Below are positions 1 through 8,769 of a stretch of DNA of 21,435 nt, one piece after another (position 1 is the stretch's first letter; each line of letters opens with the position of its first letter). The notes beneath the pieces were generated by a model. That model worked only from the letters and a program-made list of their open reading frames with translations. It had not been told where the DNA came from and searched no databases. A program made the position numbers and the translations under genes. This DNA comes from a virus. The stretch spans positions 1 to 21,435 of the IMG/VR virus record IMGVR_UViG_3300044675_007662; one strand, given 5' to 3'.

Positions 1-52
1 GTTCATAACGAGATAAATAGGTTTCAACCAATGTTAGATACTTTTTAGCCAT
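1..52 (-). CDS. Start of a divergent phage gene, function unknown (partial)
   Basis: The minus strand reads ATG at 52 and stays open to the window edge, giving 17 codons: MAKKYLTLVETYLSRYE. A perfect TATAAATA late-promoter box on the same strand (58-65) ends five bases before this ATG, the same arrangement as several plus-strand genes here, which is the main support for a real gene. The N-terminus resembles short conserved proteins of T4-like marine phages, but from memory only, so no function is given. It is the only minus-strand gene found in the window. Confidence 0.6.
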   Translation of the reverse strand, partial: MAKKYLTLVETYLSRYE

Positions 53-57
53 ACTAT

Positions 58-65
58 TATTTATA
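58..65 (-). promoter_or_regulatory. T4-type late promoter, minus strand
   Basis: The plus strand reads tatttata, so the minus strand carries a perfect TATAAATA box. In T4 this box lies at about -13 to -6, which would put the transcript start at 52, on the A of the ATG. It sits back to back with the plus-strand box at 71-78. Confidence 0.65.
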
Positions 66-70
66 CCTAA

Positions 71-78
71 CATAAATA
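71..78 (+). promoter_or_regulatory. T4-type late promoter, plus strand
   Basis: The box is cataaata, which fits the NATAAATA form described for T4-like cyanophage late promoters. Five bases separate it from the ATG at 84, so the T4 spacing predicts a transcript start on the start codon. It would drive the small basic protein and possibly genes after it. Confidence 0.6.
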
Positions 79-83
79 ATTAC

Positions 84-353
84 ATGGAATTTGACCAGTT
101 AGTAGAAAAAATTCTTTTAGAAAAGTCGGCTAGATGTACCAAGGTAACAGGTCAGCAGTCTTCTAGTAGAAAAGATAAAAAATATATGAGATGCGTCAAA
201 ACTGAAACCGGGTATAAGCGTGTACACTATGGAGATCCTAATTTACGTATTAAAAAGTCTAACCCCAAAAAACGTAAATCTTTCAGAGCGAGACATAAGT
301 GCTCAAGCGCTAAACCAGGTACAGCTAAATACTTTTCTTGCAAGAATTGGTAA
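84..353 (+). CDS. Small basic Cys-containing phage protein
   Basis: An 89-residue protein very rich in Lys and Arg, with four cysteines (C18, C37, C73, C86). The C-terminal half has a GDPNLRIKKSNPKKRKSFRA stretch followed by RHKC and ends in FSCKNW. I recall this pattern as a conserved small protein or C-terminal module in T4-like marine phages, with no established role. The charge and spaced cysteines would fit nucleic-acid or metal binding, but this is inference. A late promoter directly upstream suggests expression with structural genes. No Shine-Dalgarno sequence is visible. The next gene, gp25-like, starts 11 bases after the stop and has its own late promoter. Confidence 0.75.
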   Translation: MEFDQLVEKILLEKSARCTKVTGQQSSSRKDKKYMRCVKTETGYKRVHYGDPNLRIKKSNPKKRKSFRARHKCSSAKPGTAKYFSCKNW

Positions 354-359
354 TAAATA
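352..359 (+). promoter_or_regulatory. T4-type late promoter before the gp25-like gene
   Basis: The box aataaata overlaps the TAA stop of the preceding gene and ends four bases before the ATG at 364. It matches NATAAATA. It would start a transcript at about the gp25 start codon and could serve the gp25-gp6 structural run. Confidence 0.55.
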
Positions 360-363
360 ATAT

Positions 364-849
364 ATGGCTATTAAATTAAATGTAGTTAAACCTACTACAG
401 AGGTTGAAAAGGCTCTTGAGAGTGGATACCTGTATAAAGATATAGAATTTGACCTTAATCTAGCTTATACAAATAACCCTGAACTGTATAAGACAGATGA
501 GAAGAAGGATTTAGCTCCTTTATATGATGTAAAGGCAGTAATTACAGCAGTAAGAAATATACTAACAACTTCTCCTGGTGAGAAAATTCTAAACCCTACA
601 TTTGGAGTAGATTTAAGGGATTATCTATTCGAGCCAGTTAGTGAAACTGGTGGGTTCTTTTTAGGTAAGGATTTATTTGACGGGCTGACAATACAAGAGT
701 CGAGAATTAAGATCAACACTATAAGAGTTAAAGTAAACGAAGATGAACAACAGTATGAAATAAATTTAGATATATCTATACCATCATTAAACGTTAACAA
801 CCTATCTCTTAAGGGTGTATTAAATAATGATGGATACACCTTCGTCTAA
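364..849 (+). CDS. 25: Baseplate wedge subunit, gp25-like
   Basis: This 161-residue protein belongs to the T4 gp25 family of baseplate wedge proteins, a family also labelled gp25-like lysozyme although the role is structural. In T4, gp25 joins gp6 and gp53 in the wedge next to the sheath. The family core spans about residues 47-145: a conserved run with AVRNILTTSPGEKILNPTFG (residues 62-81), then LRDYLFEP (84-91), and a beta-strand tail with INLDISIPSLNV. The N-terminal 45 residues look specific to this lineage; T4 gp25 is 132 residues. The gene is followed two bases later by gp6, the usual order in T4-like phages. It has a late promoter but no Shine-Dalgarno sequence. Recognition is from conserved motifs. 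Confidence 0.92.
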   Translation: MAIKLNVVKPTTEVEKALESGYLYKDIEFDLNLAYTNNPELYKTDEKKDLAPLYDVKAVITAVRNILTTSPGEKILNPTFGVDLRDYLFEPVSETGGFFLGKDLFDGLTIQESRIKINTIRVKVNEDEQQYEINLDISIPSLNVNNLSLKGVLNNDGYTFV

Positions 850-851
850 TT

Positions 852-2660
852 ATGAGCATAAACAATTTTACTGAGTTTAATTTACCTAAAAATGCCTACG
901 CTTCTTTTGATGCTACTACATTAAAGGAACTTATTATATCTAGATTAAACGAAAACGAGGTATTTCGTGATCAGAATTACGAAGGGTCAAATATTAATGC
1001 CTTTATTGATATAGTAGCGTATATGTATCATGTATTGCTGTTTTATCTAAACACTACATCATCAGAAACCACTTTTACAACAGCTACCCTGTACGAAAAT
1101 ATTAATAAGCTCGTATCTAACTTAGGTTATAAGCCTACCGGCAGACAGACCTCTTTAGTTAACATATCATTAAACGGTTCGGATCAGCTAGCTATTGGTA
1201 ATTACACACTAAAAAGATTTTCAACAATATTTAGCAATGGAATTCCCTTTATTGCCTTAGATGATATATCGTTTGAGAAGACAATAGCAGGGAATGAAGA
1301 ATTAAGTATAGATAATAACATCTTATATCAAGGAGTATTATATGAGCACCCGATATACAATGCTGGAGGAGAGAATTACGAAACTATAACGGTAGTTAAT
1401 ACCTCTCCAGATAATCAAACTACATCATTTATAGCTGATAATACGTTTAGAATTTTTATTAAGAGTATTCAGTCAGGTAAATGGAATCAATGGTCAGAAA
1501 CTGCTTCGTTATTCTTAGAAGACTCTAATTCTTATACATATGAAAAGAGACTAAACGAGAATGGTAATTACGAATTTAAATTTGGTAATGGTATTACAGG
1601 TAAAAAATTAGAAGCTGGTGATACAGTTCAAATTTATTATATAGTATCGGACGGACCCACTGGTGTTGTTAGTTCTGGTGCGTTATTAGGTAATTATTTC
1701 AGCCTGTATAACTCGCAACAGTTTATAACGATTTCTGCAGATATATATAACACTATTACTAACTTCATTACGCCAGTCTCATTAAACACACTGTCGGTAA
1801 ATAATAATAACGATTCTTCCCCAGTAGCTGCAGCAGAAACAGTAGATCAAATAAAGGAAAATGCACCTCGCATTTTTTCTTTACAGAATAGACTGGTAAC
1901 AGCACTAGATTATGAATACTTTATAAATAAAAACTATAATAATGTTATAAAAAGCGTAAAAATACTTAGTAATGATGATTACGTTAATACAGTGTTAAAA
2001 TATTACTACGGTATAGGGCTGAACAAGCCTAACGAAGATTGTAGGGTTTTATTTAACCAAGTTAATTTTGCAAACTCAACTTCATTTAATAATGTTTACA
2101 TAACACCGGTTCCAAAAACAAGCCCTGTAATAAATGAAAGAGTAGGAAACTACCTCAATCCTGCTCAAAAGCAGTTAATTATAAATGAATGTAGTCTTAA
2201 AAAGGATCTTACTCAAAATATAGTAATATTAGACCCTGTTTTTAAGGCTTTTAGCTTTGGATTGCAATTAGAGGGTGAAGTAGAGTGTATTGATTTAAAG
2301 GATAATACCTCTTTAGTGCTTAAGCGGGATATTAACTCAAAAGTTAGTAAAAATGCCTTAAAGACCAAAACAGCGAGTATAATTACAGACTATTTTGCAA
2401 AGGCTGCGTTAGGTCAAATTGTAAATTTAAGTGAAATAGCTAGCGATATATTAAATCTAGATGGGGTTAAGTCGTTGGTTACAAGACGTACTGATGCTGA
2501 TTACGAAATATCTAAATTAGCGGTAGTAGTATGGAATCCACTATATGAAAACGATGATGTAACATTTACTACTCAAAATATACCTATGGAAAACTTTCAA
2601 TATCCATTTTTTTACGATATTTCAAACATTACTAGTAAAATTATTGTAGACGATGAGTGA
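852..2660 (+). CDS. 6: Baseplate wedge protein gp6 (baseplate J-like)
   Basis: A 602-residue protein of the gp6/baseplate J family. In T4, gp6 dimers form the inner ring of the baseplate and link neighbouring wedges. The N-terminal signature is clear: residues 43-100 hold an acidic, helical DIVAYMYHVLLFYLN segment, an SETTF element and NLGYKPTGRQTS, as expected for gp6. Around residue 345, RLVTALDYEYFI followed by NNVIKSVKI is the J-type motif found late in the family. The length is near T4 gp6 (660). The gene follows gp25 after two bases and overlaps the next gene by eight bases (ATGAGTGA), which suggests coupled translation. No membrane segment or signal peptide is seen. Confidence 0.92.
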   Translation: MSINNFTEFNLPKNAYASFDATTLKELIISRLNENEVFRDQNYEGSNINAFIDIVAYMYHVLLFYLNTTSSETTFTTATLYENINKLVSNLGYKPTGRQTSLVNISLNGSDQLAIGNYTLKRFSTIFSNGIPFIALDDISFEKTIAGNEELSIDNNILYQGVLYEHPIYNAGGENYETITVVNTSPDNQTTSFIADNTFRIFIKSIQSGKWNQWSETASLFLEDSNSYTYEKRLNENGNYEFKFGNGITGKKLEAGDTVQIYYIVSDGPTGVVSSGALLGNYFSLYNSQQFITISADIYNTITNFITPVSLNTLSVNNNNDSSPVAAAETVDQIKENAPRIFSLQNRLVTALDYEYFINKNYNNVIKSVKILSNDDYVNTVLKYYYGIGLNKPNEDCRVLFNQVNFANSTSFNNVYITPVPKTSPVINERVGNYLNPAQKQLIINECSLKKDLTQNIVILDPVFKAFSFGLQLEGEVECIDLKDNTSLVLKRDINSKVSKNALKTKTASIITDYFAKAALGQIVNLSEIASDILNLDGVKSLVTRRTDADYEISKLAVVVWNPLYENDDVTFTTQNIPMENFQYPFFYDISNITSKIIVDDE

Positions 2661-5274
2661 GACCTTTATATCATATTTTAAGACATATGACTACACGGGA
2701 AATCCCTCTATTAGTAGTTACGCTTTACCGTTCACTCCTTTAACATTTGCGCCTATATTAAGCACTGGAAGTGAATTCTTGTCAGATAAAAAAATAGTAT
2801 GGGATTATGGTGATGGTACATCAGCTGAAGCTTTAACAGGCACACATGCATATAAAGAACAAGGGATATACACTGTAACTAATTACTTATATGATAAAAA
2901 CGGACAGTCCTATCTTAATACATTTAAGCAAAATATTGAAATTAAAAATTATTTAACTGATACGTTATTAATTTCTGCATCTAACAACCTTTCTTATACC
3001 CTAACTGCAGGTAGATTCTTTAATCCGTTTTTAATTACAAACAGAATATCCTGGCAAGCGTTAAGTGGTAACACTAATGCTAACATACCAATAGTATCCT
3101 ATATTTCAGGTGGAAATAGTTATGATTATTTTAGAGATGGGATCGCTTTAAAGCATTATGGTCATTTATACCCGTCATGCTCTACCTACTTGCTACTTAC
3201 AGCATATAACAACATTACAGAATACGCTGAAGTATCATCTTTTACAACTATCTCAACACCTATTTTTATAAAATTAAGTGATGGTAACATAGTAAGAACT
3301 ACTGAAAGAGATGTAGATGGATTTTTCTGTGGTCTTACAGGGTTTAGGTACGTATATTTTAAAGATGATGTAAGCACGCCTGGTGCTAATTTATTTTTTG
3401 GATATCAGCCTGATACATTACGCTCGTTTAGCAATACATCTACTGTAGGGGTTAATATAGAAGTTAAAGAAAATGCTGATTATAACAAACTTCTAATTAC
3501 TTCTAATGGATTAGACGGCGAGGGTAATACTTCTGATCTATTTAATATAGGTAAAACTAAATTTAGCAATACAAAAGTAGGTTTCGTAATTAAAGTAAAA
3601 GATTCACAAGACTTTACAATAAAAGGCATACCTCAATTAAGTGATGTTGAACTAGTACTTACAGACGGCGTTAATGTATACGGAAATACAGTTTTTACGC
3701 AAGATAATTCCTTATCTAGTGTTCCTTATGGTGGGTTTTACAAGGGATATTTCATAGCTAATCTACCTACTACTACGGAGAATGTCTTTATTTCAGCTAA
3801 TGCTATTATATTAAAAGATATGCCGTTTGGCGATATTCCTTTAACAGGAATATCTAATACTTTTAATATATACCCTTCAGGAGGTGTTTATAATATTGCA
3901 AAAAGAGGCGAATATATAGATTTTAAACAGACGTTTAAAGATATAGCATTTCAGCCATTGTTTTTAGATAAGAAAATACTATTTGATGATTTTTTGGGTA
4001 GTATTTTTGGAGATTTAAGCTCTGCACAAAGTTCTATAGGCAAAACCACATATGAAAAAATAGAAAACTTTGTAGATAATAACGCTACACTTGATTATAG
4101 TAACATAAATCAATTAGCTGCTTTACTTAAATCGGCTAATATTGACTTAACTAAGTTTGCTTCTTATAATTTAAATTTTCCTACTGAAGTAGGAAGACTA
4201 GTAAATCTTTTATCTATAAACCATTCACGTCTTTTTGGAACACAAAACGTTTTTAACGATAACTTTAAGACATACGGTTATTTTGATCACCCTACTTATG
4301 GTAAGAATTTAGGAGTTGAAGTGCCGATAGATTATAGTATAGTACCAGGTATAGATTTGGTAGCATTTGAAAAATTTAGTGGTAAGTTTAAACGTATAAG
4401 TTCTTTAGTACCGCTAAAACAAAGAAATATATTAAGTGAATTAGGAATAAGAATTCTAACTAATTTTAATAGACCACTTATTATAGAGACAGAAGGTGAA
4501 GTGTATCAGCAAATAAAAGACTATGACGATAGTTGGGGATGGGGGTTAATATTACCACCTGATGGCTATGGCAACAATATACATAATTATTATCTATTTT
4601 ATCTTCATAATCCGGAAATAGAAGGTACCGTAACTAACAGCGTCATTAATTTTGACGACTTTAATACAACACTATCACATACTTCATCTTCTTATAACGA
4701 GTGGTCACAAAAAGATGGTATTATAAGCAACATACTAGCTAAATCTCTATATGATGGTTTAAATTTATTTGGAAAAGAACTACTGCCAGCGCCTACAACG
4801 ACCACGACAACAACGACTACACCAGCGCCTACAACGACCACGACAACAACGACTACACCAGCGCCTACAACGACCACGACAACAACGACTACACCAGCGC
4901 CTACAACGACCACGACAACAACGACTACACCAGCGCCAGATGGTGCCTATAATCATCTATTTACAAGTAGTAGCATACCAATTAACATTTCATATAGCAG
5001 TACTGCTTTTAATTTTAGTACTGAAGCAGGTAATAATCCTAACTTAACGTTAACGTTAAGTGCTAATTATGACTTTAACATTAATTCTACTGCTCCTTTC
5101 GCAATAAGAGTAGAGCCTGTTAATACTACTACTAACATCGCAGATATATACAATAACGATATAGTAACAGGTGTTACAAATAAGACTTTAATGTATACTC
5201 CAAAATCTGCAGGTATTCTATTTTATGTTAATACTCTAAATCCTACTATTTCAGGTAGAATAACCATTATATAA
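2653..5274 (+). CDS. PKD-domain virion protein with Thr/Pro repeat linker
   Basis: An 873-residue, largely beta-rich protein placed among baseplate genes, so most likely a virion component near the baseplate or tail tip. Residues about 20-98 form a PKD-type Ig-like domain with the typical WDYGDGT (50-56), HAY and GIYTVT. A long unrecognised middle follows. Residues 712-762 are a linker made of four perfect PAPTTTTTTTTT units plus PAP, like a mucin stalk. The last 110 residues are Ser/Thr/Asn-rich beta sequence and look like a separate displayed domain. The start overlaps the gp6 stop by eight bases. PKD domains usually mediate protein or carbohydrate contacts. The function is inferred from the context, and the middle has no family I can name. 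Confidence 0.8.
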   Translation: MSETFISYFKTYDYTGNPSISSYALPFTPLTFAPILSTGSEFLSDKKIVWDYGDGTSAEALTGTHAYKEQGIYTVTNYLYDKNGQSYLNTFKQNIEIKNYLTDTLLISASNNLSYTLTAGRFFNPFLITNRISWQALSGNTNANIPIVSYISGGNSYDYFRDGIALKHYGHLYPSCSTYLLLTAYNNITEYAEVSSFTTISTPIFIKLSDGNIVRTTERDVDGFFCGLTGFRYVYFKDDVSTPGANLFFGYQPDTLRSFSNTSTVGVNIEVKENADYNKLLITSNGLDGEGNTSDLFNIGKTKFSNTKVGFVIKVKDSQDFTIKGIPQLSDVELVLTDGVNVYGNTVFTQDNSLSSVPYGGFYKGYFIANLPTTTENVFISANAIILKDMPFGDIPLTGISNTFNIYPSGGVYNIAKRGEYIDFKQTFKDIAFQPLFLDKKILFDDFLGSIFGDLSSAQSSIGKTTYEKIENFVDNNATLDYSNINQLAALLKSANIDLTKFASYNLNFPTEVGRLVNLLSINHSRLFGTQNVFNDNFKTYGYFDHPTYGKNLGVEVPIDYSIVPGIDLVAFEKFSGKFKRISSLVPLKQRNILSELGIRILTNFNRPLIIETEGEVYQQIKDYDDSWGWGLILPPDGYGNNIHNYYLFYLHNPEIEGTVTNSVINFDDFNTTLSHTSSSYNEWSQKDGIISNILAKSLYDGLNLFGKELLPAPTTTTTTTTTPAPTTTTTTTTTPAPTTTTTTTTTPAPTTTTTTTTTPAPDGAYNHLFTSSSIPINISYSSTAFNFSTEAGNNPNLTLTLSANYDFNINSTAPFAIRVEPVNTTTNIADIYNNDIVTGVTNKTLMYTPKSAGILFYVNTLNPTISGRITII
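4786..4938 (+). repeat. Four perfect 36-bp tandem repeats (PAP + nine Thr)
   Basis: The units lie at 4786-4821, 4822-4857, 4858-4893 and 4894-4929, and a 9-base partial copy (ccagcgcca) ends at 4938. All four are identical at every base, including silent positions, so they arose by recent duplication or are kept uniform by recombination. The reading frame is preserved: each unit adds 12 residues. The encoded Thr/Pro/Ala run would be an extended stalk and a good substrate for O-glycosylation. Copy number is expected to vary between related phages. Confidence 0.97.
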
Positions 5275-5276
5275 TT

Positions 5277-7904
5277 ATGAATATAACAGAATTAAAAGAT
5301 AAAATTAACGCTCTAGATTTATTAAATCAATTTCCAGATATTCACGGTTATGGTATAGCTTTAAAAGAGATTAAGGGAATTACTACTGATGACTTATGTG
5401 TGCAATTTTATGTTGAAAAGAAAAAAAGATTAGATCAACTTTCATTAGAACAGGTGCTACCTACAACTTTGTTAGATTTCGGGGTAGATGTTATAACTGA
5501 TGTAAAAGAAGCTGGTGTCTCGAGCAGATTAGGGGATGACGTTAATTATAATGAGATGTTAAACGAAGAACAACAACTTATAAATTATCAGAATTATTTA
5601 ATTTCTAAGATAGAAGATCATAACAATCAAATTTATACAAATACCGATACCTCTACTAGTATAATGAGTTATGGGTATCTTAATTATTACAATGAGCCTA
5701 ATGCAAAAACGACGGATCCGATAAGATTAAATTACCTTAAAAATAGGCCGCTATTAGGAGGATCCTCATCTATATATATTGGAGGAGGTGATGCTACCTT
5801 GGGATTGATAGTTCGAGACTCTACAGATGATAGCATAGTAGCTTTATCTAATAACCATGTTTATGCAAATAGTCAATTTATAGGATTATGTGCTTTAAGA
5901 GGTAATTCACCCAATACTCTTACTTTATCCGCACGACAACCATCTTCTAATCTTTATAGTCCTTATGGTAGTAGTGTACCAGGAGATGATTATATAGGAA
6001 GACATAAAAGATGTGTAGCGCTATATCAAAATAACTCAAATATGGTCGACAGTGCGATAGTGCAGTTATCTAGTTATAGTTTAATACAAGCTCTATCAAC
6101 GCAGGTAATAGGGTTTACAGAACTAGGCCCATATCTGTTTGCAACTACAGAAGAGATAGACTCTTTAATGGATCCTAATTCTGTAAATTTTAAAGCTCCT
6201 ATTTTTCGTAACGGTAGAACGCTTGGCCCTATAGGTTACCCCGGCAATTTACACTCTACCCCTCATGCATCACCTGTTTCAGCCACAAACATAACCTTAC
6301 TTCCATTCACAAGTGATACTATAAAGTCAATACAGTATAAAAATGAAGGTCTTTCTTTAAATTACTCTATACCTCAACCGTATCCTGCTGCTGCTACTGT
6401 TATAGTAAAAACCGTAACTAATGATATTTATAGGTCGGGAGCTATGGAAACAGTGCCTAATCAGCCAGTAATTTCTAAGACATTTGCAAAAGTTGGAAAT
6501 TTTGATTATTTTGACTTCAATAGTTTAGCTTCTTATGGTTTATCTTCTGGTAAATTAATGTATCATGCTCCAACTGGTATAACTGTAGGTGATAGCTGGT
6601 TCACGTCTTCTAATGACTTACAATATACTATAGCTCCTGCGCAATTAAATAGTTATATTAACGTTAGTAAAATTATTCTAAGTAGATATGGAAATTTTAT
6701 TTTAAGCGGTACTTCGTTATATAGTATCGGTAAAAATGACAGTTTTCGGACTATAGGAAAACCTGATAACGCTACCTACAGTACTTGGACCAAGATACCA
6801 GGAGACTGGAAAAGTATAGATCAAGTATATAATGGTCAATTTATAGCTCTTTCTAGCTCAGGTGAAATGTTTTTTACATGTTCTACATCAACTAGTGCTT
6901 TTCTAGGTTCTAGTTTTATTAATTCTTTTACAAATATTTATAACTTAACCGCTAATAAAATTAGCGATTATAAGTTTAAAAAACTATATTTTACCAGTAC
7001 AAGTTGGAGTAATCTTTTTAATAAAAACTACGGTCTATCAGCTTCAGAGGATAAGCTAATAACTTTTACACTAAGCGGCTCTTCAACAAATACATCAGCT
7101 GATAGACAGATGGTATATAGAGAGATTGAAGGTGAATGGGGCGAGGATATTAAAATAATAGGTACAGATAGTGGTACGGGTGATGTAAATTTTCCCCTAA
7201 TATTATCAGGTACTAAACTTTATAGTTCTGGAGCCCCAACTTCAGCACCGTTTACTACTAACTACCCGAAATATACTAGTTTTTTTAACGGTGTAACTAC
7301 TGTTTATTCTACTACTAAATTTAGTGAAGTAACAGGTATTAATGTTGTGGATATAGTTGGATTTAGTAGAGGAGCTATATCACAAGAAAATTCAACTTAC
7401 GAATCTTTAATTTTTCTCTCAGGTGGTAACTGGTATTGCGGGGGTGTAAATCCGATGGGTATTTTTGGTATTAATTATAATACCTTTGATGAAATAGTGA
7501 TGAATACGCTGGCAGCTAATATTAATGTCGGTAATTTTATGAGCGGAGTGTCTACTCCTTTCACTGACTGTATTGGAATACAATCTAAAAATCAAAATTT
7601 TCCAATAATTCAAGGAGGAGACTCTGGAACTGCAGTATTTGCATTATTGAGTTCCACTATACCACCGCTATCTACCTGGAAGTGCATAGGGCTGGCGTTC
7701 GCCGGCCCGTCACCAACAAATACTATGACAGGCTGGGTATGTAGAATAGATAACATTGTAGATCAGTTAAAGATTAAACCTTGGAATGGTATCATACCTA
7801 CCACGGAATCTAAAATAAGCAACATAACTTATGCTTCTACATTGACTGCTATTCCAACTATAACACTTTCAGGTCGCGAGTATTATAATATAGGCTTATC
7901 ATAA
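5277..7904 (+). CDS. Trypsin-like serine protease domain virion protein, split by large insertion
   Basis: An 875-residue protein. Residues 20-80 resemble the N-terminal module of some bacterial trypsin-like proteins (GYGIALKEIKG, VQFYVEKK, DFGVDVI). The catalytic positions of a chymotrypsin-fold protease can then be placed: His194 in LSNNHVYA, Asp258 in MVDSAIVQL and Ser783 in QGGDSGTAVF, followed by CIGLAFAG and a WVCRIDNIV strand-helix as in S1-type domains. The roughly 520 residues between Asp and Ser are far more than the usual 80-100. Parts of it, such as LFLSGGNWYCGGVNPMGIFG near 712-731, look like RCC1-type propeller blades. It lies between structural genes, so it may be a virion protease or an adhesin using the fold. 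The start is two bases after the previous stop. No signal peptide is seen. Confidence 0.78.
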   Translation: MNITELKDKINALDLLNQFPDIHGYGIALKEIKGITTDDLCVQFYVEKKKRLDQLSLEQVLPTTLLDFGVDVITDVKEAGVSSRLGDDVNYNEMLNEEQQLINYQNYLISKIEDHNNQIYTNTDTSTSIMSYGYLNYYNEPNAKTTDPIRLNYLKNRPLLGGSSSIYIGGGDATLGLIVRDSTDDSIVALSNNHVYANSQFIGLCALRGNSPNTLTLSARQPSSNLYSPYGSSVPGDDYIGRHKRCVALYQNNSNMVDSAIVQLSSYSLIQALSTQVIGFTELGPYLFATTEEIDSLMDPNSVNFKAPIFRNGRTLGPIGYPGNLHSTPHASPVSATNITLLPFTSDTIKSIQYKNEGLSLNYSIPQPYPAAATVIVKTVTNDIYRSGAMETVPNQPVISKTFAKVGNFDYFDFNSLASYGLSSGKLMYHAPTGITVGDSWFTSSNDLQYTIAPAQLNSYINVSKIILSRYGNFILSGTSLYSIGKNDSFRTIGKPDNATYSTWTKIPGDWKSIDQVYNGQFIALSSSGEMFFTCSTSTSAFLGSSFINSFTNIYNLTANKISDYKFKKLYFTSTSWSNLFNKNYGLSASEDKLITFTLSGSSTNTSADRQMVYREIEGEWGEDIKIIGTDSGTGDVNFPLILSGTKLYSSGAPTSAPFTTNYPKYTSFFNGVTTVYSTTKFSEVTGINVVDIVGFSRGAISQENSTYESLIFLSGGNWYCGGVNPMGIFGINYNTFDEIVMNTLAANINVGNFMSGVSTPFTDCIGIQSKNQNFPIIQGGDSGTAVFALLSSTIPPLSTWKCIGLAFAGPSPTNTMTGWVCRIDNIVDQLKIKPWNGIIPTTESKISNITYASTLTAIPTITLSGREYYNIGLS

Positions 7905-7910
7905 AATAGC

Positions 7911-7918
7911 ACTAAATA
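7911..7918 (+). promoter_or_regulatory. Possible degenerate late promoter before the GT2/GT27-like gene
   Basis: The sequence actaaata differs from TATAAATA at its first two bases. It ends five bases before the ATG at 7924, the same spacing as the better boxes in this window. In such AT-rich DNA the match alone is weak; the spacing is the main support. Confidence 0.3.
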
Positions 7919-7923
7919 CACTT

Positions 7924-8760
7924 ATGAAAAAGCTGACAATAGGGATGTGTACCTATGATGATTACGATGGAGTATACTTTACCGTACAGTCTATACGGTT
8001 ACACCACGCAGATATTATAGATCACATAGAGTTTATAATTGTTGATAATAATCCAGACTCAGAAGCAGGTCGCGCAACTAAAGATTTCGTAAATAGTATA
8101 ACTCAACCAACTCAATACATACCATTTAGCGAGTATTCTTCAACATCGTTAAGAAATTTAATTTTTAAACATTCAAAAACCCCATATACTCTTTGTATTG
8201 ACTGTCACATTCTATTAATACCTGACTCTTTACGTAAATTATTAGAGTATTACGAAAAAGGTTTAGATAATGGTAATTTACTACAAGGACCCCTACTATA
8301 TGATAATTGTAAGCATGTAAGTACACACTTTAACAACATATGGGGAAGTTTTATGGAAGGGCAATGGGCTACAGACTCGCGTTACGTTAACAGCGAAACG
8401 GAGCCATTTGAAATACCATCTCAAGGCTTAGGGCTATTTAGTTGCCGTACAGATAACTGGTTAGAATTTAGTGAGCACTTTAGAGGATTTGGCGGTGAAG
8501 AGATTTATATACACGATAAGTATAGAAAAGCTGGTAAAGCTACAATATGCTTACCGTTTCTAGGGTGGATGCATAGATTTACACGGATAAATGGTACTCG
8601 CTATCGTAATGATTTATTAGACCGGTATCGTAATTATTATATCGGTTATACTGAGCTAGGTAAAGATACGGCAATACTAGATAATATATTTAAAGATACA
8701 GGTACAACAGACCAACGACAAAAAATTAAAGATGAGGTTAAAAAATTATTCTACCATTAA
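7924..8760 (+). CDS. GT-A glycosyltransferase, polypeptide GalNAc-transferase-like (DxH)
   Basis: A 278-residue GT-A fold enzyme of the GT2/GT27 type. The N-terminus (residues 4-45) has the nucleotide-sugar strand pattern with TIGMCTYDDYDG and IEFIIVDNNPD. The metal-binding motif is DCH (93-95), the DxH form typical of polypeptide GalNAc-transferases rather than the common DxD. FRGFGGEEIYIHDKYRKAG (187-205) matches the WGGE acceptor-loop region of that family, and GWMHRF (214-219) corresponds to its GHxFR. It would move a sugar from a UDP donor to an acceptor in the cytosol of the infected cell; there is no signal or membrane segment. It sits between virion genes, and the protein two genes upstream carries a Thr/Pro stalk, so glycosylation of a virion protein is plausible. 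The acceptor is unproven. Confidence 0.82.
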   Translation: MKKLTIGMCTYDDYDGVYFTVQSIRLHHADIIDHIEFIIVDNNPDSEAGRATKDFVNSITQPTQYIPFSEYSSTSLRNLIFKHSKTPYTLCIDCHILLIPDSLRKLLEYYEKGLDNGNLLQGPLLYDNCKHVSTHFNNIWGSFMEGQWATDSRYVNSETEPFEIPSQGLGLFSCRTDNWLEFSEHFRGFGGEEIYIHDKYRKAGKATICLPFLGWMHRFTRINGTRYRNDLLDRYRNYYIGYTELGKDTAILDNIFKDTGTTDQRQKIKDEVKKLFYH

Positions 8761-8769
8761 ATATAATAA

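Noticed and set aside
12-19. gataaata box on the plus strand
   Set aside because: It lies within the minus-strand gene and has no start codon at the usual distance.
364-849. Lysozyme activity for the gp25-like protein
   Set aside because: The lysozyme label is a historical family name. The conserved sequence fits the structural wedge protein, and no lysozyme catalytic motif is recognised.
1922-1929. Perfect TATAAATA inside gp6, and another at 11131-11138 inside the 1021-residue gene
   Set aside because: Neither has a gene start just downstream. Such matches are expected by chance in DNA this rich in A and T.
4692-4913. Minus-strand open frame with Val/Gly repeats, and a plus-frame Arg/Gln repeat frame at 4769-5047
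   Set aside because: Both are other-frame readings of the 36-bp repeat array. The PKD gene frame explains the region.
4786-4938. CRISPR array
   Set aside because: The repeats are directly adjacent without spacers and keep the coding frame, so this is a coding tandem repeat.
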